Below, piece by piece: positions 1 through 6,057 of a DNA stretch of 10,184 nt (position 1 is the stretch's first letter; every line of letters begins with the position of its first letter). The position numbers were made by a program, and so were the translations under genes. The stretch is taken from positions 1 through 10,184 of the forward strand of contig SLSG01000204.1 in assembly GCA_007130545.1 (NCBI GenBank). The letters run 5' to 3'. The notes beneath the pieces are model-generated. The model was not told the origin of the DNA, searched no databases, and was given only the letters and a program-made list of their open reading frames with translations. Source of the stretch: Bacteroidales bacterium (GTDB lineage Bacteria; Bacteroidota; Bacteroidia; Bacteroidales; UBA7960).

Positions 1-97
<97 letters not shown>

Positions 98-110
98 AAA
101 CTTTTTCAAG

Positions 111-143
111 GGGCCTTCCCATAAGCGGGGAGGTCCTTTTTTT
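111..143 (+). terminator. Rho-independent terminator of the rRNA operon
   Basis: GGGCCTTCCC (111-120) pairs with GGGGAGGTCC (127-136) to give a 10-bp stem including G-T pairs. The loop is six bases and seven T residues follow (137-143). Its position directly after the 5S gene fits termination of the rRNA transcript. Confidence 0.9.
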
Positions 144-155
144 ATGCCCCCAGAA

Positions 156-293
156 CATATGGGCCTTAGCGCCAGGAGTCATGGTCTGCCTGCGGGCCAT
201 GGCTTGGAGCGGATAAATTTTCCGTAAGGAAAATATGAGGTTAGCGGAAAGCCATGGCCGGCAGGCAATGTTTGGCAGCGCGAAGGGCATATG
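156..293. repeat. Long imperfect palindrome (MITE-like element or structured RNA)
   Basis: Three nested pairs of arms share one centre near 225-227. The outer arms both carry CATATG (156-161 and 288-293) followed inward by CCTT-n-GCGC and its complement. The middle arms are TGCCTGCGGGCCATGGCTT (187-205) and AAGCCATGGCCGGCAGGCA (249-267), complementary at 18 of 19 positions. The inner arms ATTTTCC (217-223) and GGAAAAT (228-234) close a GTAA loop, a GNRA-type tetraloop if transcribed. No coding frame fits it: the only ORF across it runs into the 5S terminator. Possible identities are a non-autonomous mobile element, a dispersed palindromic repeat, or a folded RNA. I see no target-site duplication at the ends. 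Copy number elsewhere is unknown. Confidence 0.7.
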
Positions 294-320
294 GGTCAGC
301 GCAACCTTGAACAAAATGAT

Positions 321-328
321 TATTTTTG
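321..328 (+). promoter_or_regulatory. Candidate Bacteroidota -7 element upstream of the phosphoesterase gene
   Basis: TATTTTTG matches the Bacteroidota primary sigma factor -7 consensus TAnnTTTG exactly. No convincing -33 TTTG lies at the usual distance, and the sequence is AT-rich, so a chance match is possible. If used, transcription would begin near 333 and give a leader of about 95 bases containing the hairpin at 357-377 and the small ORF at 396-419. Confidence 0.35.
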
Positions 329-356
329 TTTTATACAATGGACAGAAACCAGATGC

Positions 357-377
357 CGGCCATTAATGAAATGGCCG
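357..377 (+). other. Small perfect hairpin in the leader of the phosphoesterase gene
   Basis: CGGCCATT (357-364) and AATGGCCG (370-377) form an 8-bp stem around a five-base loop. No T-run follows, so it does not look like a terminator. It may affect leader RNA stability or translation, or it may have no role. Confidence 0.45.
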
Positions 378-387
378 CTGCCGGATT

Positions 388-438
388 AGAACCAAATGAA
401 GAACAGAGGCAAATGTTGACCAGAACCAAATGAAGAAC
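388..438 (+). repeat. 17-bp direct repeat duplicating the start-codon region
   Basis: AGAACCAAATGAAGAAC occurs at 388-404 and again, identically, at 422-438, 34 bases apart. The second copy holds the start codon and first codons (Met-Lys-Asn) of the phosphoesterase gene. The first copy holds an ATG in another frame. The sequence after the repeat differs between copies, so this is either a short local duplication or the remnant of a longer diverged one. Confidence 0.8.
396..419 (+). other. Possible 7-codon upstream ORF (MKNRGKC)
   Basis: The first copy of the 17-bp repeat contains ATG AAG AAC, which continues to a TGA at 417-419, ten bases before the next gene's ATG. It starts with the same three residues as that gene and has the same upstream sequence context, so ribosomes could start at either site. 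It may be a leader peptide or simply a by-product of the duplication. Confidence 0.25.
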
Positions 439-1611
439 CAGTACAAGGCAAGTATAGATTTCACTTCCGGCCTGCTGCGTGTCCTTGCGATTGCGGGATG
501 CATGACCCTGGCAGTCTATACCACTTACGGCAGTCCGGCAAATGAAAGACCGCTTTCAACTGAAAATGAGGTGATCGGACGGGTGCATGTGGAAGCTCCC
601 GCTACAGCCGGTAACTTCAGGGTAGCTGTTTACCCCGGGCATGGGGAGCTCCCCGCAGATCCTTCCTTTGTCCTCACCCCCACAGAAGAAGGTGTGTTCA
701 GCTTTGTGACCGGGGAAGGGGAAACGGGCCCTTTCATACTGGAAGTGACAGGTACATCAGGGACCGGAAGGCTTTTTGTCTCTCCCGAATCAGCTGGTGA
801 CACCATTCATGTAACCTACCCGGTGGTGGAGGAGATCGTTTTCCTCCATACCAACGACCACCATTTTGATATCAATATGCTGGAGGAGTTTACGGAAAGG
901 GTGCAAATGATCAGGGAGTATTACACGGATGTATTCCTGTTCGACGCAGGCGATGTGTTCGTCAGGCATCCCCACCGCTGGGTGGAGAACGGGGTGCTGA
1001 TGGGTAATCCCGAATGGTACGCAGAAAGGGCAAAGCGCATTATCCGGACCATGAATGCGCTGGGTTACGATGCCCTTACGCCGGGGAACCATGAGTTCGA
1101 CTATGTGGAAAACCATACCCGGGCAGCACTTGAGATTGCCGATTTCCCGATCCTGTCAGCCAATGTGGACGTACATACAACACAAATGCCGGTTCCGGAG
1201 AGCCATGCGGTATTTTACACAAAGACAGGGAGAAGAATTGCTGTGCTTGGACTTTCGGTGGTTAGTGGCAGCAAGGAGGGGATCCATATGAACCCAATCA
1301 ATGCCACGGCGGCAGATTTCATGTTTTTGCGTGAAGGGTCGGATGTGTTTGTGGCGCTGACTCATATCGGACTGGAAAACGATGTGGCCCTGGCAGAGGA
1401 TTTTCCGCAGATCGATGTCATCATCGGTGGACACTCCCACCATATGATAGAGGAGGCCGTGCTGGTAAACGGGGTGCTCGTGGCACAGGCCGGGGGCAAC
1501 CAGCATGTGGTTTCTGACGAACACCCGGTATATCTGGGCAAGGTGATTGTGCGTCTGGTAAATGGCGTGCTTGCGCAGAAAAGCGGACTTGTGCTCTTTA
1601 TTTCCGAATAA
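430..1611 (+). CDS. Exported 5'-nucleotidase-like metallophosphoesterase
   Basis: This is a dinuclear-metal phosphoesterase of the calcineurin/UshA type, predicted to hydrolyse phosphate esters such as nucleotides outside the inner membrane. All core motifs are visible: HTNDHH (140-145), DAGD (172-175), GNHEFD (219-224, with the catalytic His221/Asp224 pair), LTHIG (310-314) and GGHSHH (333-338). By comparison with E. coli UshA, the metal ligands would be Asp143, His145, Asp175, Asn220, His312, His335 and His337. A hydrophobic segment at about 14-33 is an export signal; IAGC at 21-24 could be a lipobox, but signal peptidase I cleavage near residue 36 is as likely. Residues about 48-130 form a beta-rich domain I cannot name. 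The protein ends at 393, about 50 residues after the last motif, so the C-terminal substrate-binding domain of classical 5'-nucleotidases is absent. Substrate is therefore uncertain. The downstream lipoprotein gene starts 16 bases later. Confidence 0.88.
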   Translation: MKNQYKASIDFTSGLLRVLAIAGCMTLAVYTTYGSPANERPLSTENEVIGRVHVEAPATAGNFRVAVYPGHGELPADPSFVLTPTEEGVFSFVTGEGETGPFILEVTGTSGTGRLFVSPESAGDTIHVTYPVVEEIVFLHTNDHHFDINMLEEFTERVQMIREYYTDVFLFDAGDVFVRHPHRWVENGVLMGNPEWYAERAKRIIRTMNALGYDALTPGNHEFDYVENHTRAALEIADFPILSANVDVHTTQMPVPESHAVFYTKTGRRIAVLGLSVVSGSKEGIHMNPINATAADFMFLREGSDVFVALTHIGLENDVALAEDFPQIDVIIGGHSHHMIEEAVLVNGVLVAQAGGNQHVVSDEHPVYLGKVIVRLVNGVLAQKSGLVLFISE

Positions 1612-1627
1612 ACCAAATTTTTGCTAC

Positions 1628-2797
1628 ATGAAGCGTATCATCTTATTTGTGCTGTCCGCACTGCTGTTCAGTGCCTGTGCATCTTCTACCCGGCTAATGC
1701 AGCGGGGCAGTTATGACGCTGCCATTGACAAGTCAGTCAGGAAACTCCTCAGAAACCCGGGCAATGAAAAAGAAGCCCTGGTTCTTGAACGGGCTTTCAA
1801 TATTGCCAACGAGCAGAACCTGGAACGTATCCGGTTCCTGAAGCGGGAGGGCAATCCCCGTAGCATGCCGGAGATCGTAAACCTTTATTCCCGGATGAAG
1901 GACCGACAAACCCGGGTACGAGCCGTTACCCCTATACGGGTGGGGGGACGCAGCGTGGAATTCCCATACGTCGATTATGATGAGGAGATCATCTCGGCCC
2001 GCAGCGGGGCTGCGGCCTTTCATTATGAGCTGGCCACACAGCTGCTCGACAGGCAGGAGAAATCCGCCTATCGCGAAGCCTACTCCAACCTGCTGCAGGT
2101 CATGGAGTACGGGGGAGACTACCTGAATGCCCGGGAGCTGGCCGACTACGCCAGGGAGAGCGGGATCAGCAGGGCCTTGGTCACCGTAAGCAACCACACC
2201 CACCTGAATTTACCAAAGGAATTTGTTGACCAGCTGCTGATTATCGACACCCGGCGCATGGACAACCAATGGGTGGAGTTTTATTATCAGGACCTGGACG
2301 AAACCCAGTATTTCGACTATTTCATCGTCGTGAACCTGCGCATGATCAACATCTCCCCCGACAGGGTCACGGAACGGGACCAGATGGTCAAGAAGAAGAT
2401 AGAGGATGGGTTCGATTATGCCCTGGATGAAAGGGGGAATGTCAAAAAGGATTCCCTCGGAAACGACATCAGGATCCCCCGCATGAAGGAGGTTTCCTGC
2501 GCTCTGATAGAGACCCTTCAACAGAAGTCAGCACTGATAGAAGGGGATGTGGAATTTCTTTCGGAACAGCCCAGGAGATTGCTCAAGCGCGAACCCATCG
2601 GTGCTTCCACAAGCTTTGAGCACCGATCTGCCAGGGCGATCGGGGATGTCAGGGCACTGGACGAGAATGCCCGCAAGCTGATCGACCTGAAACCACTGCC
2701 TTTCCCGACAGAGGGGGAGATGGTCCTTCGCACCGCCGACAGTTTCCGACTGGCCATAGCCGATGCCATCCGCAAAAACAGGCGGATCATCCAGTAA
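1628..2797 (+). CDS. Uncharacterised lipoprotein with helical, TPR-like N-terminal region
   Basis: I do not recognise a named family. The start at 1628 is chosen over the longer frame from 1562 because it gives a clean lipoprotein signal: Lys-Arg, a hydrophobic core and FSAC ending at Cys17. The longer form would overlap the upstream gene by 50 bases and bury the signal. The mature protein (389 residues with signal) begins with amphipathic helices resembling TPR units (about 24-95, with motifs such as GSYDAAIDKSVRKLL), and another helical stretch at about 125-180. A region rich in aromatic and acidic residues follows (about 205-245) and looks like beta structure (WVEFYYQDLDETQYFDYFIV). The last third is charged and mixed. 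No catalytic motif is apparent. With only 16 bases after the phosphoesterase, the two are probably cotranscribed, so an envelope scaffold or partner role is possible but unproven. Confidence 0.8.
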   Translation: MKRIILFVLSALLFSACASSTRLMQRGSYDAAIDKSVRKLLRNPGNEKEALVLERAFNIANEQNLERIRFLKREGNPRSMPEIVNLYSRMKDRQTRVRAVTPIRVGGRSVEFPYVDYDEEIISARSGAAAFHYELATQLLDRQEKSAYREAYSNLLQVMEYGGDYLNARELADYARESGISRALVTVSNHTHLNLPKEFVDQLLIIDTRRMDNQWVEFYYQDLDETQYFDYFIVVNLRMINISPDRVTERDQMVKKKIEDGFDYALDERGNVKKDSLGNDIRIPRMKEVSCALIETLQQKSALIEGDVEFLSEQPRRLLKREPIGASTSFEHRSARAIGDVRALDENARKLIDLKPLPFPTEGEMVLRTADSFRLAIADAIRKNRRIIQ

Positions 2798-2806
2798 CGC
2801 CTTTCC

Positions 2807-2836
2807 AATCCAAAAACAAACAATCCAAAAACAAAC
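2807..2836. repeat. Two tandem copies of a 15-bp A-rich unit
   Basis: AATCCAAAAACAAAC is repeated perfectly at 2807-2821 and 2822-2836 in the 57-bp gap before the YitT gene. It ends 18 bases before that gene's start codon. It could be a slippage product that lengthens the A/C-rich untranslated leader; no promoter or operator motif is obvious within it. Confidence 0.85.
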
Positions 2837-2854
2837 CAACAACAATGCTTTTCA

Positions 2855-3727
2855 ATGTCCGGAAAAAGTAAAAAAAATGCCGTGCTGCTGGCCATCAGGA
2901 CTTATGGCATAATTACCATCGGATTGTTCCTGAATGCCCTTGCGTGGACTGCTTTTCTGATCCCTTCGCAGATTGTCGGAGGGGGCGTTACGGGTGCCGG
3001 CGCCCTGGTGTTTTTCGCCAGTGGAATCCCGGTGGCAGTTACCTTTTTGGTGATCAATGCCATTTTGCTGGTCTTTGGCATCAAGAACCTGGGTTTTGCG
3101 TTCGGAATAAAAACCATATACGGCGTCGTGGTGCTGTCTGTCTTTCTTGCAATACTGCAGCCGCTCATCACCGAGCCGGTGGTTCCGGAACGGTTCATGG
3201 CAGCCATCATCGGCGGGATCCTGGGCGGTGCGAGCGTGGGACTGGTTTTCACGCAGGGTGGCAGCACCGGGGGTACAGACATCATTGCGATGATCATCAA
3301 CAAATACCGCAATATCAGCCATGGCAGGCTAATCCTGCTGATGGACGTGGTGATTATCTCTTCTTCCTGGTTCCTGTTTCGCTCACTGGAGGTAATGGTT
3401 TACGGCTATGTGACCATGGCTGTGGGATCCTACTCTATCGATATGCTGCTGATGGGTCACCGCAGAAGCGTTCAGCTGTTCATATTTTCCAAAAAACCCG
3501 ACCTGATCGCACAGCGCATAGCCAATGACATCGGACGGGGCGTGACCCTGCTACAGGGCAAGGGCTGGTACTCCAAGGAGGATGCCCAGGTACTGGTGGT
3601 GGTGGTAAGACGGTATGAAACGTCATCGGTGTTCCGTGCCATTAAGGAGATTGACCCGGAAGCCTTTATCTCTGTGGCCAATGTGATGGGGGTATACGGA
3701 CAGGGTTTTGATCCGATCAAGTACTGA
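2855..3727 (+). CDS. YitT family membrane protein with C-terminal DUF2179 domain
   Basis: This is an integral inner-membrane protein of the YitT (DUF161/DUF2179) family, whose substrate or function is not firmly established. Residues about 11-200 hold five or six hydrophobic segments (about 12-37, 46-75, 86-105, 113-133, 158-175 and 180-200). The conserved glycine-rich signature GGSTGGTDIIA lies at 135-145. Residues about 205-290 are soluble and match the DUF2179 layout: QLFIFSKKP, then GRGVTLLQGKGWYS (228-240), and the closing VYGQGFDPIK. At 290 residues it has the usual family length. The start is the ATG at 2855; an ATG ten bases earlier is in another frame and stops after eight codons. 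It follows the lipoprotein gene by 57 bases without a visible terminator, so read-through from upstream is possible. Confidence 0.92.
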   Translation: MSGKSKKNAVLLAIRTYGIITIGLFLNALAWTAFLIPSQIVGGGVTGAGALVFFASGIPVAVTFLVINAILLVFGIKNLGFAFGIKTIYGVVVLSVFLAILQPLITEPVVPERFMAAIIGGILGGASVGLVFTQGGSTGGTDIIAMIINKYRNISHGRLILLMDVVIISSSWFLFRSLEVMVYGYVTMAVGSYSIDMLLMGHRRSVQLFIFSKKPDLIAQRIANDIGRGVTLLQGKGWYSKEDAQVLVVVVRRYETSSVFRAIKEIDPEAFISVANVMGVYGQGFDPIKY

Positions 3728-3756
3728 CGGGCACGGAGCAATCCCTCATTTATTCG

Positions 3757-3764
3757 TATTTTCG
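3757..3764 (+). promoter_or_regulatory. Weak -7 promoter candidate for pepD
   Basis: TATTTTCG matches TAnnTTTG at 7 of 8 positions and lies 31 bases before the pepD start codon. No -33 element is clear. The 68-bp gap after the YitT gene has no terminator, so pepD could also be read from upstream. Confidence 0.3.
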
Positions 3765-3795
3765 CTTTAAGAAACCAATAATCAATACAAACATA

Positions 3796-5253
3796 ATGGG
3801 AAAAGTATTAGGACAATTGGAACCCCAAAGGGTATGGGAATTATTTGAAGACATCTGCCAGGTGCCAAGACCCTCTAAGAAAGAGGAGAAAATACTGGCC
3901 TACCTCTGTGATTTTGCAAAGGAACGGTCTCTGACATACCGGCAGGACAAGCTCAAGAACCTGGTGATCGAAAAACCCGCCACGAAAGGGTACGAACACT
4001 TTCCCACCGTGGTTCTGCAAAGCCATGTGGATATGGTCTGTGAAAAGAACTCGGGGGTAGAGCACAATTTCGATACAGATCCCATCAGGCCTTTGATTAC
4101 GGATGGCTGGGTCAAAGCCGATGGAACTACCCTGGGTGCCGATGACGGCATCGGCATGGCGGTGCAGCTGGCCATCCTGGACTCCAACGTCATTGAACAT
4201 GGTCCAATTGAATGCCTGTTCACGGTGGATGAGGAAACGGGACTTACAGGGGCATTCGGACTCGAAAAGGATTTTCTGAATGGCCGCATCCTGCTCAATC
4301 TTGACTCAGAGGACGACGGGGAGCTGTTTATTGGCTGCGCCGGCGGAATCGACACCATGGTGACTTTCCCCTATGAGCAGGTCAGTGCGGAGGCCGACCA
4401 TATTGCTTACCGCATCTCTGTCACGGGACTACTGGGCGGACATTCCGGGGACGACATCCATAAAGGGCGCGGAAACGCCAACAAGGTACTGAACCGCCTG
4501 CTGTGGAACTTCGACAAGATGTACGAGGTGCGCCTGGCCGAGATCAAGGGTGGCAACCTGCGCAACGCCATTGCCAGGGAGGCCTTTGCCACAGTGACGG
4601 TGCCCCGCCGGTATAAAATGGACTTTCTGGACCTTTTCAAAACGCTTTCTTCCCAGATCAGGGCGGAAATGAAGACCAATGAGCCGGATCTGGATATTTC
4701 CGTCGCAGAAGCGGTAATGCCGCAGTTTTTGGTGGACTATGGTACACAGTCAAACCTGTTGAATGCCCTTTACGCCTGTCCGCATGGGGTGATGGCCATG
4801 TCGCCTGATATAGTCGGACTTGTGGAGACCTCTACGAACCTGGCATCGGTTTCGATGACCCCGAAGGAGATCATCATCGCTACCAGCCAGCGCAGCTCAC
4901 TGGATTCCGGGAAAAGGGACGTAGCAGACATGGTGGCCAGTGTTTTCCTGCTGGCCGGGGCCAAGGTCCGCCATGGAGACGGCTATCCTGGATGGACGCC
5001 CAATATGGACTCGAAGATTCTGGCCGTAATGAAAAAGGCCTATGCCGGTCTGTTCGGCGAAGAGCCAAAAGTGCTGGCCATTCATGCGGGATTGGAATGC
5101 GGACTGATCGGAGAAAAATATCCGGGGATGGATATGATCTCCTATGGACCCACGATCAAGGGGGCGCATTCTCCAGATGAACGGATAGAGATCAGTACCG
5201 TAGAGAAATTCTGGGACCTGACCCTGGAGGTGCTGAAAAGGGTCGGAAATTAA
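3796..5253 (+). CDS. pepD: Cytosol non-specific dipeptidase (aminoacyl-histidine dipeptidase), peptidase family M20C
   Basis: PepD is a two-zinc cytoplasmic dipeptidase that hydrolyses a wide range of dipeptides, including Xaa-His, in the last step of peptide use. Its 485 residues equal the usual length. The metal and catalytic residues are all present: QSHVDMVCEKN with His77 and Asp79, GADDG with bridging Asp116, DEETG with catalytic Glu146 and metal ligand Glu147, LNLDSED with Asp170, and GAHSPDERI with His458. Each sits three positions before the residue known in Vibrio alginolyticus PepD (80, 82, 119, 149, 150, 173, 461), which supports both the identity and the start. The lid/dimerisation domain lies between about 190 and 400, with GGHSGDDIHKGRGNA inside it. 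No signal peptide is seen. Its TAA stop shares the TTAA at 5250-5253 with the stop of convergent lipB. Confidence 0.97.
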   Translation: MGKVLGQLEPQRVWELFEDICQVPRPSKKEEKILAYLCDFAKERSLTYRQDKLKNLVIEKPATKGYEHFPTVVLQSHVDMVCEKNSGVEHNFDTDPIRPLITDGWVKADGTTLGADDGIGMAVQLAILDSNVIEHGPIECLFTVDEETGLTGAFGLEKDFLNGRILLNLDSEDDGELFIGCAGGIDTMVTFPYEQVSAEADHIAYRISVTGLLGGHSGDDIHKGRGNANKVLNRLLWNFDKMYEVRLAEIKGGNLRNAIAREAFATVTVPRRYKMDFLDLFKTLSSQIRAEMKTNEPDLDISVAEAVMPQFLVDYGTQSNLLNALYACPHGVMAMSPDIVGLVETSTNLASVSMTPKEIIIATSQRSSLDSGKRDVADMVASVFLLAGAKVRHGDGYPGWTPNMDSKILAVMKKAYAGLFGEEPKVLAIHAGLECGLIGEKYPGMDMISYGPTIKGAHSPDERIEISTVEKFWDLTLEVLKRVGN

Positions 5254-5975
5254 TTCTCTCCCAGCTTAAGCTCCATCTGGAAGACAGCTTCCAGTTCTTG
5301 TCGCAAGGCTGTTTTCACCTCCTCCATGTCAAACTTCTTTTTCAGCTCGGCCTGCATCGAGGTGGCCTTTTTGTCGGTGAACCCGCAGGGGTTGATCAGC
5401 TCAAAATAGCTCAAATCGCTGTTTACGTTAAAAGCGAAGCCATGCATGGTCACCCACCGGCTGCTGCGTATGCCGATCGCACAGATCTTGCGGGCCTTGC
5501 CGGGAAGTTCGGCATCCAGCCATACCCCCGAGGCCCCTTTCAGGCGTTCCCCCCTTAGTCCGTACCTGGCAATGGTGCGGATCACCGCTTCTTCCAGGTT
5601 TGCCACATAGAGGTGGATGTCCGGAGAAAAATTGTCCAGGTCCAGTATCGGATAGCCCACAATCTGTCCCGGACCGTGGTAGGTGATGTCGCCCCCGCGG
5701 TTGATCTTGTAAAAAGTGGCCTGCTTGTTCTGCAGCTGTACCATGTCTGCCAGCAGGTTGTTCTCGGAACCGTTCTTTCCCAGGGTATACACATGGGGGT
5801 GCTCGCAAAAAAGCAGGTAGTTTTGGGTGGTTTCCTGCTGGTCTTCAGGCAGGTTGCGGTTCTTCATCTTGCGGTCAATGATCCCCTGGAATAATTCCTC
5901 CTGCTGGTCCCAGGCCTCCTTGTAGTCAATGACGCCCATGTCCTGGAACCGGACGGTTCTGTTGGGTGCTGGCAT
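5250..5975 (-). CDS. lipB: Octanoyl-[acyl carrier protein]:protein N-octanoyltransferase
   Basis: LipB moves octanoate from acyl carrier protein to the lipoyl domains of 2-oxoacid dehydrogenases and to glycine cleavage protein H, the first step of lipoate assembly. The 241-residue protein has the family signature RGGDITYHGPGQ (93-104), the active-site lysine in KICAIG (Lys163) and the catalytic cysteine in INPCGF (Cys197). The start at 5975 is preferred over the upstream in-frame ATG at 6086. Residues added by the longer form are unlike LipB, and the longer form would run across both putative promoters and into the divergent gene. The lipoate synthase gene lipA is not adjacent. At 241 residues it is slightly longer than E. 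coli LipB, with an extended loop after residue 35, as far as can be judged by eye. Confidence 0.97.
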   Translation of the reverse strand: MPAPNRTVRFQDMGVIDYKEAWDQQEELFQGIIDRKMKNRNLPEDQQETTQNYLLFCEHPHVYTLGKNGSENNLLADMVQLQNKQATFYKINRGGDITYHGPGQIVGYPILDLDNFSPDIHLYVANLEEAVIRTIARYGLRGERLKGASGVWLDAELPGKARKICAIGIRSSRWVTMHGFAFNVNSDLSYFELINPCGFTDKKATSMQAELKKKFDMEEVKTALRQELEAVFQMELKLGEN

Positions 5976-5989
5976 GCTTGTTTTTTTTA

Positions 5990-5997
5990 CAAAAATA
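5990..5997 (-). promoter_or_regulatory. Candidate -7 element for lipB
   Basis: On the minus strand this reads TATTTTTG, an exact match to TAnnTTTG, 14 bases before the lipB start codon. The implied leader is very short, under about 12 bases. No -33 TTTG at the expected spacing is evident. Confidence 0.4.
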
Positions 5998-6016
5998 CAT
6001 AATTGCGCCAAATCCG

Positions 6017-6024
6017 TAACTTTG
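6017..6024 (+). promoter_or_regulatory. Candidate -7 element for the U32 gene
   Basis: TAACTTTG, followed by C, matches the Bacteroidota -7 consensus TAnnTTTG exactly. It lies 33 bases before the ATG at 6058, which would place transcription start near 6029-6031. An 8-bp palindrome, TTGTACAA (6027-6034), covers that point. A clear -33 element is missing. Confidence 0.55.
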
Positions 6025-6057
6025 CATTGTACAAGACATCCCCATCCGACGAAAACA

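Noticed and set aside
156..293. tRNA, CRISPR repeat or insertion-sequence reading of the palindrome
   Set aside because: There is no cloverleaf or anticodon arm, no regularly spaced repeats, and no transposase gene.
430..1611. Phosphoesterase gene as a frameshifted or truncated 5'-nucleotidase
   Set aside because: The frame is open with all catalytic motifs, and the sequence after the stop leads directly into an intact lipoprotein gene with no remnant of a C-terminal nucleotidase domain.
1562..1627. Earlier in-frame start for the lipoprotein gene
   Set aside because: It would bury the lipoprotein signal peptide 22 residues inside and overlap the upstream gene.
1733..2203. 156-codon minus-strand ORF inside the lipoprotein gene
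   Set aside because: It is antisense to a complete lipoprotein gene with a good signal peptide, and the sequence resembles no known protein.
2944..3528. 194-codon plus-strand ORF inside the YitT gene
   Set aside because: It is out of frame within a well-supported membrane protein gene and has a low-complexity Arg/Gly/His-rich translation.
5929..6057. N-terminal extension of the U32 gene
   Set aside because: The 43 extra residues overlap lipB antisense and the promoter; the ATG at 6058 begins the conserved N-terminus.
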